Below, piece by piece: positions 9,064 through 17,770 of a stretch of 64,000 nucleotides of DNA. Numbering within the stretch: the stretch's first letter is position 1; every line of letters begins with the position of its first letter. Below the pieces are notes generated by a model. It made no database searches. It was not told the DNA's origin and saw only the letters and a list, made by a program, of their open reading frames with translations. Source of the stretch: Paenibacillus sp. SYP-B4298 (lineage in GTDB: Bacteria; Bacillota; Bacilli; Paenibacillales; Paenibacillaceae); NCBI RefSeq assembly GCF_027627475.1, contig NZ_CP115484.1:3642001-3706000 (forward strand), read 5' to 3'. A program made the position numbers and the translations under genes.

Positions 9064-9806
9064 CCGCTCATCCTCTCCCTCTCCAAAAATGCCAGCTTGC
9101 CGCCATAGGTCTGCTGCAGGTTGTCCCGTGTAAACACTTCCTCTGTTCGCCCGAAGGCTTGTACCTCGATATTCAACAGCAGCAGCGAGTCAAAATACTC
9201 CTCCACTGTGGACAAGTCATGGTGGACGACGATGACAGTCTTGCCCTGTCGCTTCAGCTCCTGCAGGAGCTCGATAATCGCCTTCTCTGTCGCTGCGTCC
9301 ACACCAACGAACGGCTCATCCATGAAATAGAGCTGGGCATCCTGTGCGAGCGCCCTCGCCAGAAACACCCGCTGCTGCTGTCCACCGGACAGTTGGCTGA
9401 TCTGGCGCTCAGCATAGTCGGCCATTCCGACCTTCGCCAGGCACTCCATCGCCAACTGCTTCTCCCTGATTCCCGGACGGCGGAACCAGCCTAATCGTCC
9501 ATACGTTCCCATCATCACCACATCCAGCGCATGGGTCGGAAAATCCCAATCCACCGACTCCCGCTGCGGCACATAGCCGACAAGCCTGCGCTGCTGCTTA
9601 TACGGCTTGCCATATACTTGCACCTCTCCTGAGAGGCTGGGGATCAGGCCAAGCGCCGCCTTGATCAAGGTGGACTTGCCCGCTCCATTCGGCCCGACAA
9701 TGCCAACCAACTGCCCTTCCTCCACGCCAAAGGTGGCATTGCTCAGCACCGGCTTCTTTTGATAGGCTGCACTCAGTCCTGTAATCTCCAGTGCCATCCT
9801 GTTCAT
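9060..9806 (-). CDS. mntB: Metal ABC transporter ATP-binding protein
   Basis: A 248-residue ABC ATPase. Walker A is GPNGAGKST near residue 38, the signature is LSGGQQQRVFLARALAQ near 140, Walker B is LYFMDEP with catalytic Glu, and the switch histidine lies in VVHHDL near 195. The QRESVDWDFP segment after the Q-loop is typical of Mn/Zn (TroB/MntB/ZnuC) ATPases. It energises the two permeases encoded next. GGGAGGAG is well placed before the ATG. The 93-base gap after the substrate-binding gene has no obvious terminator. Confidence 0.93.
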   Translation of the reverse strand: MNRMALEITGLSAAYQKKPVLSNATFGVEEGQLVGIVGPNGAGKSTLIKAALGLIPSLSGEVQVYGKPYKQQRRLVGYVPQRESVDWDFPTHALDVVMMGTYGRLGWFRRPGIREKQLAMECLAKVGMADYAERQISQLSGGQQQRVFLARALAQDAQLYFMDEPFVGVDAATEKAIIELLQELKRQGKTVIVVHHDLSTVEEYFDSLLLLNIEVQAFGRTEEVFTRDNLQQTYGGKLAFLERERMSG

Positions 9807-9899
9807 ATACGCTCTCCTCCCTGTTGCATCTAGTTGGTACGGATAGGCAAACTCCTCCTCATGCGCAACTGTCCGTCTGCCCTCCCGTCCACGTCCCCA

Positions 9900-10859
9900 C
9901 TACTTCAACGCCTGTACGAGCGTATCGATATTATGGCGGAACATGCCGATATACGTCCCCTCAGCCGTTCCCTCCTGTCCCATCGCATCCGAGAACAGCT
10001 CACCGCCAATATCAACCTGATGCCCGAGCTTCTTCGCCCCTTCGATCACCGCTTCGATCGACCGCTTTGGCACACTGGACTCGATGAAGACCGCCTTAAT
10101 CTTGTGCTTCACCAGATAGTCGCGCAGATCGCTCACATCCCTGGAGCCATATTCGGATGCCGTGCTGATGCCCTGCAGGCCAGTCACTTCAATACCATAC
10201 GCTAGGCCGAAATAGCCGAAAGCATCATGTGCAGTGACTAGAATCCGACGCTCCGCGGGAATGAAGGCGATCTGCTCTCTGGCATAGCGGTCCAACTCCT
10301 CCAATTGCGCAATATAATCCGCCGCCCGTTGCTTGTATTCCTCCGCATGCGCAAAGTCCTGTTCTGCCAGAGTAGCTGCTATGACCTCCGCTGCGGAAAT
10401 CCAGTGCCGTACATCAAACCACACATGAGGATCATAGGTTCCTTCCCCGGCGTCATCCACCAGCATTAGTCGCTCCTTCGGGATTGTCGAAGTTACAGCG
10501 ACCACTGTCTTTTGCTTCTCCAGCTTCTCCAGCACCTCGCCCATCTTGCCTTCCAGATGAAGCCCATTGTAAAAAATAATGTCCGCCTCGTCCAGCTTGC
10601 GTATATCTCCCTGCGATGCCTTGTACAGATGCGGATCTGTTCCTGGACCCATCAGCCCTTGGGCCTCTATCCGCTCTCCACCAATATTAGCAACCACATC
10701 ATGAATCATCCCGATCGTAGACGTAACCTTCAACCGACCATCCGTTGCTACCTCCTTTTTCTCCCCTGAACTGCACGCAGCAGCCACCGCCATCAAAATT
10801 ACGAGATAGATGAATGTCCATCGTGCACGGCGCAGCGGCGCCGTCTTCAACCCTTTCAT
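9900..10859 (-). CDS. mntA: Metal-binding lipoprotein of the mntABCD transporter (TroA-like)
   Basis: A 319-residue cluster A-I binding protein. The signal peptide ends in a lipobox with Cys29. Metal ligands expected from TroA are His77 (TDPHLY), His145 (YDPHVW), His211 (TAHDAF) and Asp291 (ELFSDAMG). The third ligand is His, as in TroA, not the Glu of pneumococcal PsaA. There is no His-rich loop of the ZnuA kind, so manganese or mixed Mn/Zn specificity is favoured. I start at the ATG 10859, six codons inside the longest frame, because the upstream GTG lies within the GGGGAGGAG ribosome binding site. First gene of the operon. Confidence 0.9.
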   Translation of the reverse strand: MKGLKTAPLRRARWTFIYLVILMAVAAACSSGEKKEVATDGRLKVTSTIGMIHDVVANIGGERIEAQGLMGPGTDPHLYKASQGDIRKLDEADIIFYNGLHLEGKMGEVLEKLEKQKTVVAVTSTIPKERLMLVDDAGEGTYDPHVWFDVRHWISAAEVIAATLAEQDFAHAEEYKQRAADYIAQLEELDRYAREQIAFIPAERRILVTAHDAFGYFGLAYGIEVTGLQGISTASEYGSRDVSDLRDYLVKHKIKAVFIESSVPKRSIEAVIEGAKKLGHQVDIGGELFSDAMGQEGTAEGTYIGMFRHNIDTLVQALK

Positions 10860-10887
10860 TGCCTTGCTCCTCCCCACGGTTTTCTAT

Positions 10888-10925
10888 TGGACAAAATATT
10901 AGCCCTAGAGAATAAAATTTGTCCA
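10888..10925 (-). promoter_or_regulatory. mnt promoter with flanking inverted repeat
   Basis: On the minus strand TGGACA (10920-10925) and TAATAT (10896-10901) are spaced by 18 bases. An imperfect inverted repeat places TGGACAAAAT (10888-10897) opposite AATTTGTCCA (10916-10925), covering both boxes. It does not match the known MntR or Zur consensus closely, so the regulator is open. Confidence 0.45.
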
Positions 10926-11040
10926 CAACCTTCTTTTTTAATATTATACAAAAAAGTTTCTTTAATGCAACATTTTATTTCTAAGGGCTGCTCTTCGACG
11001 CACCTTTTTACTGTACCTGTACCAGCATCTCCCCCAACGC

Positions 11041-11069
11041 AAAAAAATCGAGGCGCATAACGCCTCGAT
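11041..11069 (-). terminator. Terminator after the CvpA-transglutaminase gene
   Basis: ATCGAGGCG and CGCCTCGAT form a nine-base perfect stem with a CATAA loop; seven T residues follow on the minus strand. Confidence 0.85.
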
Positions 11070-11110
11070 AATTCCTCTCCTGCTATGAGTCTTATTTGAA
11101 CAAGGACAAG

Positions 11111-12259
11111 CTATACCTCCTGAATATGCGTCTGGTCGAAGTCCGGCGGATTGAACCAATCGCCAGCTCCATACCACGTGGCATCCAGTGGAACCCAGCC
11201 CTCTGCAAGCTGCACCTCATTCCACGCATGGGGCCCCCAGCCGCCTCTTCCATCCGCACCCAGCCCGGTCACCACTCGCACCTCAAGCCCCGAGCTGCGA
11301 GCCATCATCGCATAGAGCCGCGCCACATCGATGCATACGCCCTTGCGGGTACGGAACGTCTCCTCCGGCGTCTGCTCCTTCCAGATGCCCCGCTCCTCAT
11401 AATTATTAGCCTTGTCCCAGTCATATTCGATGCGAGAGCCTAGCCATTCGTACAATGCACGCGCCTTCTCCTCATCCGAGTCAAGCTTCGACGTCAAATG
11501 TACAGCGGCTGTCTCGATCTCCTCGGGCACCGCATGGTCGACAATTTCATATTTGCGCTGCAGGATGCGCTTGAACTCGCTCTCGACCGCTTTGGTAAAC
11601 ACCGGCCCTTGCTCTGCCAGCACTTGGCCGGCCGCATGCTCCAGCAGCCCGCTGGACGTATGCTGATATAGCGACGAGCTGCGAATCTCGCTGGATAGCG
11701 GCCCCTGGGGCAGCAGCGACACATAGATGAACAGCACCGCCATCAGCACCAGCCCTCTGCCAGCGCCGTGCAGCGCGCCCAGCAGCGCACCCGAGAAGCG
11801 GCTCACCATACGGCTCCGCTCACCCCCTCGCTTCGGCGCATCGGCAGGCGACAGGCGAAACAGCAGCGCCGCCAGCCACGGGATCAGCGGATTCAATACC
11901 GCTCGCAGTATCAAGTAGCTGACCAGGAGCAGCACGCCGTACCGCAGCATGGCGAAATCCCTCATGCCGGTCACGAAGGTATACCACAGTTGAGACAGAG
12001 CGCCGGGCTCCCCCTGCGGGAGCTCAATATTACGCTGCTGCAGCCAGCTCTGCACAGGCGCCGAGAATAAGGCAGCGGCGCGGCTTGCCAGCAGCAGGGA
12101 TATGCCCATAGCTGCAATATCCATAATGAAATAGAACAGATGCCTCGCGGAGCCTGCCGCCCCCCGGCTCATCCCCTGAATCAAGGACAAGGCCACGATC
12201 ACTATGATCACGATCGAGACCGGCTCCAGCACCAGCACCGCCTCCAACCACTCCCTCAT
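11111..12259 (-). CDS. Membrane protein with CvpA-like region fused to a transglutaminase domain
   Basis: A 382-residue protein in two parts. The first 190 residues hold about four to five membrane helices arranged like CvpA/colicin V production proteins. After a linker of about 80 residues comes a transglutaminase-like cysteine protease fold: Cys309 in KGVCIDVARL, His344 in GPHAWNEV and Asp359 in PLDATW make the triad. The C-terminal domain probably faces outside and could crosslink, cleave or amidate cell-wall or spore proteins; the substrate is unknown. GGAGAGGAGG precedes the ATG at 12259; an upstream in-frame start lacks a site. Confidence 0.85.
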   Translation of the reverse strand: MREWLEAVLVLEPVSIVIIVIVALSLIQGMSRGAAGSARHLFYFIMDIAAMGISLLLASRAAALFSAPVQSWLQQRNIELPQGEPGALSQLWYTFVTGMRDFAMLRYGVLLLVSYLILRAVLNPLIPWLAALLFRLSPADAPKRGGERSRMVSRFSGALLGALHGAGRGLVLMAVLFIYVSLLPQGPLSSEIRSSSLYQHTSSGLLEHAAGQVLAEQGPVFTKAVESEFKRILQRKYEIVDHAVPEEIETAAVHLTSKLDSDEEKARALYEWLGSRIEYDWDKANNYEERGIWKEQTPEETFRTRKGVCIDVARLYAMMARSSGLEVRVVTGLGADGRGGWGPHAWNEVQLAEGWVPLDATWYGAGDWFNPPDFDQTHIQEV

Positions 12260-12442
12260 CGTGCATCCTCCTCTCCTGATTGCCGTTAAGCAGTCTAAGC
12301 GGGGCACTAGGCCCGTCCTCTTGCAGTCATCCGCAAGTAATCCGTAAGCCGCATCCTTGCAGCTTCACACCCGAGCTCCCTATGGGCTACCTCCAAACCG
12401 GCAAAGAGCTGCTGCGGTAATCAGACGTCTTGAGCCAAGAGG

Positions 12443-12895
12443 CTATCCATTGCGCTTGGCCTCATTAATCATTCCCTGCAATGTCTCATCCAGCTTCCAT
12501 GTGCCTAGCGGCAGTCCGCGCAGACTCACAGCAACCTCCTGCTCGCCCGCTTTCCCGCTCAACTCGATGTTCTTGCTTTTGACATTAAAGCTTCCATCCT
12601 TCTGAACCGAATAGACCGCGTCAGCAGCCTCCTTCTTGACAAGGCTGTAGACCTCCTGCTTCAGATTCTCAGTGACCTGCGTCCCCATATCCTTCAGACT
12701 GTCTACCCCATCCTTCAAATCCTGCAACGTATATCCGCTGTATACAATAATAACGAGCACAATAACAGCAACAATGGCCCATTTCACCACCGTGCGAACG
12801 ATCCGTATGACGATCAGCAGCACGACCAGCGCCGCGAGCAGCATGATCCAGTTCTCCTGCAGGAACAGCTTCCATGTCTCCCAATTATAATCCAT
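12443..12895 (-). CDS. Membrane-anchored protein of unknown function
   Basis: A 150-residue protein: a short cytoplasmic start (MDYNWETWKLFLQENW), two close hydrophobic helices around residues 18-60, then a soluble segment of about 90 residues containing a probable helix (LKDGVDSLKDMGTQ) and a strand-rich end. No known domain is recognised. Upstream on the same strand of the CvpA-transglutaminase gene, with 180 bases between, so it may share its transcript. The start at MDYNW is chosen for the GGGGGAAA sequence upstream. Confidence 0.7.
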   Translation of the reverse strand: MDYNWETWKLFLQENWIMLLAALVVLLIVIRIVRTVVKWAIVAVIVLVIIVYSGYTLQDLKDGVDSLKDMGTQVTENLKQEVYSLVKKEAADAVYSVQKDGSFNVKSKNIELSGKAGEQEVAVSLRGLPLGTWKLDETLQGMINEAKRNG

Positions 12896-13176
12896 TTTCC
12901 GTTTCCCCCTATCATCCAAATTGTGGCTATTGCAGGCTATTACACATTATAACCCAGCGCCCATCAGGCGTAAACGGACCTCAGTCGGAGGGACGCTCCA
13001 AAGCAGTGTCCTCGCAGCCCCAAGAAAGCATGAGGCATAACCCGTCCGCTTCCGACGTACAAGTTAGTACAGACGCCTTTGGCGTGTGCGCTGGCGAGTG
13101 CCTTTGCCCGAAGCTCTGCGATCCGGGGAGCAATGCGCCTGCAATCACTGGAAGGGACCGCTAGGAGGGAGTTCTC

Positions 13177-14331
13177 TTGAAAACTGCAATCTGGCTCTAC
13201 TTGTTTTTATTTGTCGCTTTCTTTGATCTGCATGCCCAATATCCGATCTTGACGCCGTTCGCGCTGTCGCTTGGAGCAGCCCCGTCCTTTATCGGACTGA
13301 TGATGGGACTGTATTCCATTACGCATCTACCAGGCAATCTGATTGCAGGATATAGTGTAGATCGCTATGGAAGCCGATTGTTCATCGTCTGCAGTCTGCT
13401 GCTGGCCGGCGTTGTCCTGCTGCTGCAGGCGCAAGTGTCCAATCCATGGCAATTGCTGGTGCTGCGTTCGATCAGCGGCTTCGTGCTCGCCTTCCTGTCT
13501 CCTGCTTGTATGGCGATGCTCGCCAAGATGGCACGCAATCAACTGGAGCAAGGCAAGCTGATGGCAGGCAACGGCGTTGTCCATAATCTGGCTTCCGTCG
13601 TCTCGCCAGCAGCCGGCGCCTTCCTGGTGGCACAGATCGGCTTCACCCATGCCTTCTATCTCCTTGGCTGGATTCTGATTGTCGTCTCTTTGTGCGCGAT
13701 GCTGTTTCTCCATAATGATAAGGATGCCCCGGACAACTCCGCGGCGGTGGTGCCTGATAGCTCCGCCGCGGCGGCTGGCGTCGAGACCACCGTTCCCTGG
13801 CTCATCTATACGCTTCCGGTAGCCATGGCATGCGCGCAAGGCATCCTGTCGTTCGAGCTGCCGCTGATGGCCTTCACATCCGATGCGCTGATGACGACAG
13901 GTCTGCTGTTCTCGCTCGTCAGCTTCGGCTCGCTGATTACACTGAGCATGTTTTTTCTCAATCGCTACTCGCCCTACTACCGCTCCCTACTAGGCGCCAT
14001 CTGCCTGGCGCTGACTTACTTCCTCATGGCCGCGCACAGCGAGCTGCCGCTCGCGATCATGCTGCTGCTCCTTGGTATGTGCAAGGGCGTCATCTTCCCG
14101 GCGCTATCCTCGCTGCTTATCGAGCTGAGCGGCGGCAAGCGCTACGGACGAACCTTCTCGATTCTGTCCATCGCCTTTTCGATTGGCGCGTTCCTTGGCC
14201 CTTTGCTGGCCGGGCAACTGCGCGATTCCATCTCGCCTTACTTCATCGCCTTTATCGCGCTCATGCTGTCCGTTATGATCCTGCCGTTCCATCGCACCGG
14301 CTCCGCCTCCGCACGTACCCATTTTACATGA
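13177..14331 (+). CDS. Major facilitator superfamily transporter
   Basis: A 384-residue protein with 12 predicted membrane helices in two halves of six, joined by a cytoplasmic loop with the Ala-rich run after HNDKDAPDN near residue 185. The loop 2-3 motif appears as GYSVDRYGSRLF near residue 60, a variant of the MFS G-x-x-x-D-R-x-G-R signature. This fits a proton-driven drug or metabolite exporter; the substrate is unknown. Translation starts at a TTG (13177) seven bases after AGGAGGG. A divergent small membrane-protein gene lies upstream, with no clear operator between. Confidence 0.88.
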   Translation: MKTAIWLYLFLFVAFFDLHAQYPILTPFALSLGAAPSFIGLMMGLYSITHLPGNLIAGYSVDRYGSRLFIVCSLLLAGVVLLLQAQVSNPWQLLVLRSISGFVLAFLSPACMAMLAKMARNQLEQGKLMAGNGVVHNLASVVSPAAGAFLVAQIGFTHAFYLLGWILIVVSLCAMLFLHNDKDAPDNSAAVVPDSSAAAAGVETTVPWLIYTLPVAMACAQGILSFELPLMAFTSDALMTTGLLFSLVSFGSLITLSMFFLNRYSPYYRSLLGAICLALTYFLMAAHSELPLAIMLLLLGMCKGVIFPALSSLLIELSGGKRYGRTFSILSIAFSIGAFLGPLLAGQLRDSISPYFIAFIALMLSVMILPFHRTGSASARTHFT

Positions 14332-14449
14332 ACTGGGTATTTGCACCACACCGATTATCCTGTCTGTCATACGATATGGTATGTTCAATGGTCACAGGCT
14401 TACGAGCCTGCAGGCCAGAGACATCTACTTTCTGGAGAGGGTGACTTCC

Positions 14450-14566
14450 ATGTCCTATGTAGATCCTTGTGGCCCTGGTGTAGGCGGAGCGTTCTGGACG
14501 TCCACTGGCACAATTCTCGTTCTGTTCATCCTGCTGGTCATTATCACACGCACTGTATTCATCTAA
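14450..14566 (+). CDS. Small YjcZ-like sporulation membrane peptide
   Basis: Thirty-eight residues: a polar, Gly/Cys-containing start (MSYVDPCGPGVGGAF) and a single hydrophobic helix, TILVLFILLVIITRTVFI. The pattern is that of the YjcZ/SSCHL-type peptides that are abundant in Bacillales and made during sporulation. GGAGAGGGTG precedes the ATG by seven bases, and a terminator follows 48 bases after the stop, so it is a free-standing gene. The family call rests on the helix text and size and is tentative. Confidence 0.6.
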   Translation: MSYVDPCGPGVGGAFWTSTGTILVLFILLVIITRTVFI

Positions 14567-14614
14567 TTGCCCTGCTGCTCTCCTTCACACCCAACTCAAT
14601 TGTTCCAACCTATT

Positions 14615-14641
14615 GGTCTGCCTGCGGCAGACCCTTTTTTT
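14615..14641 (+). terminator. Rho-independent terminator
   Basis: GGTCTGCC and GGCAGACC form an eight-base stem around TGC, followed by CTTTTTTT; downstream of the small YjcZ-like gene. Confidence 0.88.
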
Positions 14642-14690
14642 ATGTGACAAGCAGGATATAATATATAGTAACACAAAGGGGGGACGCATC

Positions 14691-15065
14691 TTGGATATAG
14701 CCATCATCGTCGAGGGGAAGAATGATCGCAGCCGTCTGCGCCGGGTGCTGCTGGAGGATGTGCCCGTCTACTGCACCTACGGCACGCCGGGAACGAAGCA
14801 GATTGCCCTGCTGCAGAAGCAGGTAGGCAGCAAGGACGTTTACTTGTTCATGGATAATGACGCCTCCGGCAAACGAATTCGCTATCTGCTGCGCGACACG
14901 TTCCCCGATGCCGTTCACATCTATACCCGCCGCGGATACCCCGGCGTAGAATCAACGCCGGAGGCTTATCTGATCGAGCAACTGGAGAAGGCTGGCCTGG
15001 AGGCGTATATTGTCTATCCGCCAGCGGAGCCCTCCCTGCAATGGAGCAAGGAGGATCAGATCTGA
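14691..15065 (+). CDS. Stand-alone toprim-domain protein
   Basis: A 124-residue protein that is essentially one toprim fold. Glu8 lies in IVEGKND and the DxD pair in FMDNDASGK (Asp55, Asp57), the metal-binding residues of topoisomerase-primase domains. Relatives include RNase M5 and small uncharacterised Bacillales proteins, so nucleic acid cleavage is possible but unproven. The TTG start at 14691 follows AAAGGGGGG at seven bases; 26 extra in-frame codons upstream overlap the preceding terminator and are rejected. The 3' end overlaps the convergent AEC transporter gene by ten bases. Confidence 0.8.
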   Translation: MDIAIIVEGKNDRSRLRRVLLEDVPVYCTYGTPGTKQIALLQKQVGSKDVYLFMDNDASGKRIRYLLRDTFPDAVHIYTRRGYPGVESTPEAYLIEQLEKAGLEAYIVYPPAEPSLQWSKEDQI

Positions 15066-15997
15066 AGCAGCCAGATGACGAGCGTAACGGAGAAGATGCT
15101 CAGCATGGTGGAGGCAAATACGACCTGGGAGGAAAATTCCGGCTCGTTGTCGAACTCGACTGCCAGCAACGCGCTGCTCAGCGAGGTCGGCACCGCCGAG
15201 GATACGATCAGCGCGGCGCTCATCAGCGGCGGCAACTGCATGCCCATAGCAGCTAGTGCCCAGATGACGAGCGCCGCCAGCGCCGGTCCCGCACCGAGGC
15301 GAAGCAGGCAGACCAGCCCAATATCGACGAGGAGCGATCGGCTGAGCCGCCAGGACATGCTGCCAAGCTGAACGCCGAGCGTGATAATCGCCGTGCCCAG
15401 GAACGCATTCGCCAGGTAGTCCACCGGCGTCTCGATGAATACCGGCAAGCTGACCTCCAGCCCGCGCAAGGCGAAGGCCAGTGGAATGACATAGATGACC
15501 GGCATCGACAGAATCGTCTTGCGGATGGCACGGAGATCGCTGCGATGAGAATTGACGCTGTAGATGCCATAGGTGTTGGGGATGAGCGATTGCATCATCA
15601 TAATAATGACTTGAATAGCGAGCGTCTGCGGATTGCCCGCAAAGGCTAGCTGATTGAGCGGGATGCCGTAATTGGCGCTGTTATAGAATAGAACGCCGTT
15701 GCGCAGCGCGGCGCGCTTGCCTCCCTGGATTCCGCGCAGCCGAATCACCACCTCCGCTGCCGCATATTGCAGTACCATGAATATACAGAAGAACAAGAGC
15801 ACGTAACCGATGACTAAGAAGGATATATCTGTCGTATAGAGCAGCTTGAAGATAATCGCTGGGGAGAACAGATAAAAATTCAGCTTGGACAGCGTCTTAA
15901 TATCCAAAGAAAAAGACCGCTGCAGCACGATCCCGATGGCGATCATCACTGTAAGCGGCAAAATGTTGCGAAGGAGAATGTGTGCAAAAATATCCAT
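15056..15997 (-). CDS. AEC-family (auxin efflux carrier-like) transporter
   Basis: A 313-residue membrane protein with ten predicted helices. NSANYGIPLNQLAFAG near residue 107 and AALIVSSAVPTSLSSALLA near 262 are the two family-typical re-entrant regions. AEC proteins export or import small organic acids such as malate; substrate unknown. It starts three bases after the SCO stop codon (TAG CCG ATG), so it is probably the last gene of the ctaB-SCO-AEC unit, unusual company for haem and oxidase assembly genes. Confidence 0.88.
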   Translation of the reverse strand: MDIFAHILLRNILPLTVMIAIGIVLQRSFSLDIKTLSKLNFYLFSPAIIFKLLYTTDISFLVIGYVLLFFCIFMVLQYAAAEVVIRLRGIQGGKRAALRNGVLFYNSANYGIPLNQLAFAGNPQTLAIQVIIMMMQSLIPNTYGIYSVNSHRSDLRAIRKTILSMPVIYVIPLAFALRGLEVSLPVFIETPVDYLANAFLGTAIITLGVQLGSMSWRLSRSLLVDIGLVCLLRLGAGPALAALVIWALAAMGMQLPPLMSAALIVSSAVPTSLSSALLAVEFDNEPEFSSQVVFASTMLSIFSVTLVIWLLQI

Positions 15998-16000
15998 CGG

Positions 16001-16612
16001 CTATTCCTGTTCCTTGATGAGCCGCTTGATATCCTTCACCACCTGATCCATATCGGTCTCTTCATCGGCCTTGATATACCGTCGAACCTCACCTTGCTGA
16101 TCGACCAGAATGAAGTAGTTCGTATGAGAGAAGGTTTGCTCATCGGCCTTAATTACCGTCACGCCATACTCCTTGGCTAGCGCATGTGTGGCAGCTTCTT
16201 CCCCACGCAGAAACTTCCAGCCGGCAAAATCCGCCTCGAATTTGGATGCATAGTCCTTGATTCGCTCCGGCGTATCGCGATTAGGGTCAATTGTTATCTG
16301 CTGAATCAGAAATTGATCGCCAAATCCGCCATCCTTCTTCATCGCCTCCTGCACCTTGGCCAATTGCGCGGTCGTTGGCGGACATACATCCGGGCAATAA
16401 GAGAAATAGAAATAGTACAGCCTTACCTTGCCATTCGTGCTCTCCAGCGAGACGGTATTGCCCTCCACATCCTGCATCTCATAAGCAGGCGCAGGCCCCA
16501 TCTTCTTCAGCGGCTCGCCCCCAAGATTCATTGTGGACAGCAGATAGATGCCCATCAGCGCGCACAGCGCAAGTACCGCGATTTTGAATGCATGCCTTTT
16601 CATAAATTCCAT
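16001..16612 (-). CDS. SCO-family copper chaperone for cytochrome oxidase
   Basis: A 203-residue protein with one N-terminal membrane anchor (residues 9-27) and a thioredoxin-like domain outside the membrane. The copper ligands are present: Cys73 and Cys77 in SYCPDVCP and His163 in FSHTNYF. SCO proteins deliver copper or reduce thiols at the CuA centre of cytochrome c oxidase subunit II. It lies 30 bases downstream of heme O synthase, which supports a role in oxidase maturation; the oxidase genes themselves are not in the window. Confidence 0.93.
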   Translation of the reverse strand: MEFMKRHAFKIAVLALCALMGIYLLSTMNLGGEPLKKMGPAPAYEMQDVEGNTVSLESTNGKVRLYYFYFSYCPDVCPPTTAQLAKVQEAMKKDGGFGDQFLIQQITIDPNRDTPERIKDYASKFEADFAGWKFLRGEEAATHALAKEYGVTVIKADEQTFSHTNYFILVDQQGEVRRYIKADEETDMDQVVKDIKRLIKEQE

Positions 16613-16642
16613 CTGTTCAGCCGCTCCTGCCTCTCCTGCTGT

Positions 16643-17500
16643 TTACAGCCATACCGTGTTCAGCACCATGACCAGAAATGTCAGCATCAAGTAATTAATA
16701 GAAATAATAAAATTTGTCCGCGCCCACTTGTCCGTATCCGTAGCTGCCAGGCCGCGCAAGGTATGCACGAGCCAAATGACGCCCGCAACGAGCGAAATCG
16801 CCAGATAAACATAGCCGACATGCCCATAATAATAGAGCGCCAGCCCGGATGGAATAAGCAGCAGCACATACGGAATCATCTGCAGCTTCGTCCGGTTGAC
16901 TCCCTTCACCACAGGCAGCAGCGGAAAGCCAGCCGATCGATACTCCTCTACCCGCCGAATAGATAACGACCAGAAATGCGGCGGCTGCCACAAGAACAGC
17001 AGCATGAACAATATCCACGCCCCGGCATCGACAGTATTCGTCACCGCGCAATAACCGATAACCGGCGGCATCGCTCCCGAGATGCCTCCTATTGAGGTGC
17101 TCCAGGTCGAAGAACGCTTCAGCCACATCGTATAGATGACAATATATACAAACATGCCAAGCAGCCCCAGCCAGCCCGTGAGGGGGTTAACAAGGGTAAA
17201 CAGCACCACTACCCCACTAATACCTAGTCCAATTCCGTACCAGAGCACAACGATCGGCTTGATGCGGCCAGTAGCCGTCGCCCGATCGCGAGTTCTCTCC
17301 ATCTTCTGATCCAATTCCCGATCCCAATAATTATTAATGACGCAGGAGGAGGCCATGGTGAGCCCAGTCCCGATCAGCATGTACACAAGCAGCAGCCAGT
17401 CAATATTCCACTTGGATGCCACCCAGAAACCGCCAAAGCCCGCAATCAGATTCAATCTCAATATGCGCGGCTTCGTCAGCTCTATCAAATCCTTTAGCAC
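16643..17500 (-). CDS. ctaB: Heme O synthase (protoheme IX farnesyltransferase)
   Basis: A 285-residue UbiA-family prenyltransferase with nine hydrophobic segments. The first allylic-diphosphate binding motif is visible as NNYWDRELDQKMERTRDR near residue 57. MPPVIGYCAVT and WQPPHFWSLSIR near residue 170 are CyoE/CtaB signatures. It transfers a farnesyl group to haem B to form haem O for terminal oxidases. Translation starts at a GTG after AGGAGG. SCO follows immediately, giving an oxidase cofactor assembly operon. Confidence 0.93.
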   Translation of the reverse strand: MLKDLIELTKPRILRLNLIAGFGGFWVASKWNIDWLLLVYMLIGTGLTMASSCVINNYWDRELDQKMERTRDRATATGRIKPIVVLWYGIGLGISGVVVLFTLVNPLTGWLGLLGMFVYIVIYTMWLKRSSTWSTSIGGISGAMPPVIGYCAVTNTVDAGAWILFMLLFLWQPPHFWSLSIRRVEEYRSAGFPLLPVVKGVNRTKLQMIPYVLLLIPSGLALYYYGHVGYVYLAISLVAGVIWLVHTLRGLAATDTDKWARTNFIISINYLMLTFLVMVLNTVWL

Positions 17501-17698
17501 GGCGAGCCTCCTATGTTATCATGAGCCCCACTCTCTTGACGCACAAAGTACAAGCGCAAGCGGGGGTGCCTTTTAGAACGACTTAATCATACCGAAAAAA
17601 AATAAATTTTACAACGTTCGTTACCATTGTTCAACATTTCGTCATTTGACTTGCATGTACTATTTTTAGGCTCATGCGGAACCATTCGCCTCTTGCCA

Positions 17699-17706
17699 CA
17701 TACACT
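17699..17706 (+). promoter_or_regulatory. Possible sigma-E -10 element upstream of cwlJ
   Basis: CATACACT lies 65 bases before cwlJ and resembles the sigma-E -10 consensus. The matching -35 region is weak, so this is only a hint; cwlJ is sigma-E dependent in Bacillus subtilis. Confidence 0.25.
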
Positions 17707-17770
17707 GTCACTGTAGTTATTCGCCCACAACAGATCACGATCCCTTGGAAAGCGAGTGTGATGAAGCAAT

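Noticed and set aside
9807-9899. Possible internal regulatory site between mntA and mntB
   Set aside because: The 93-base gap shows no stable hairpin, promoter pair or repeat; it is probably plain spacer within the operon.
12920-13176. Possible structured leader before the MFS gene
   Set aside because: GC-rich text with short complementary words, but I could not match it to any known riboswitch or T-box consensus, and no terminator hairpin with a U-run is seen.
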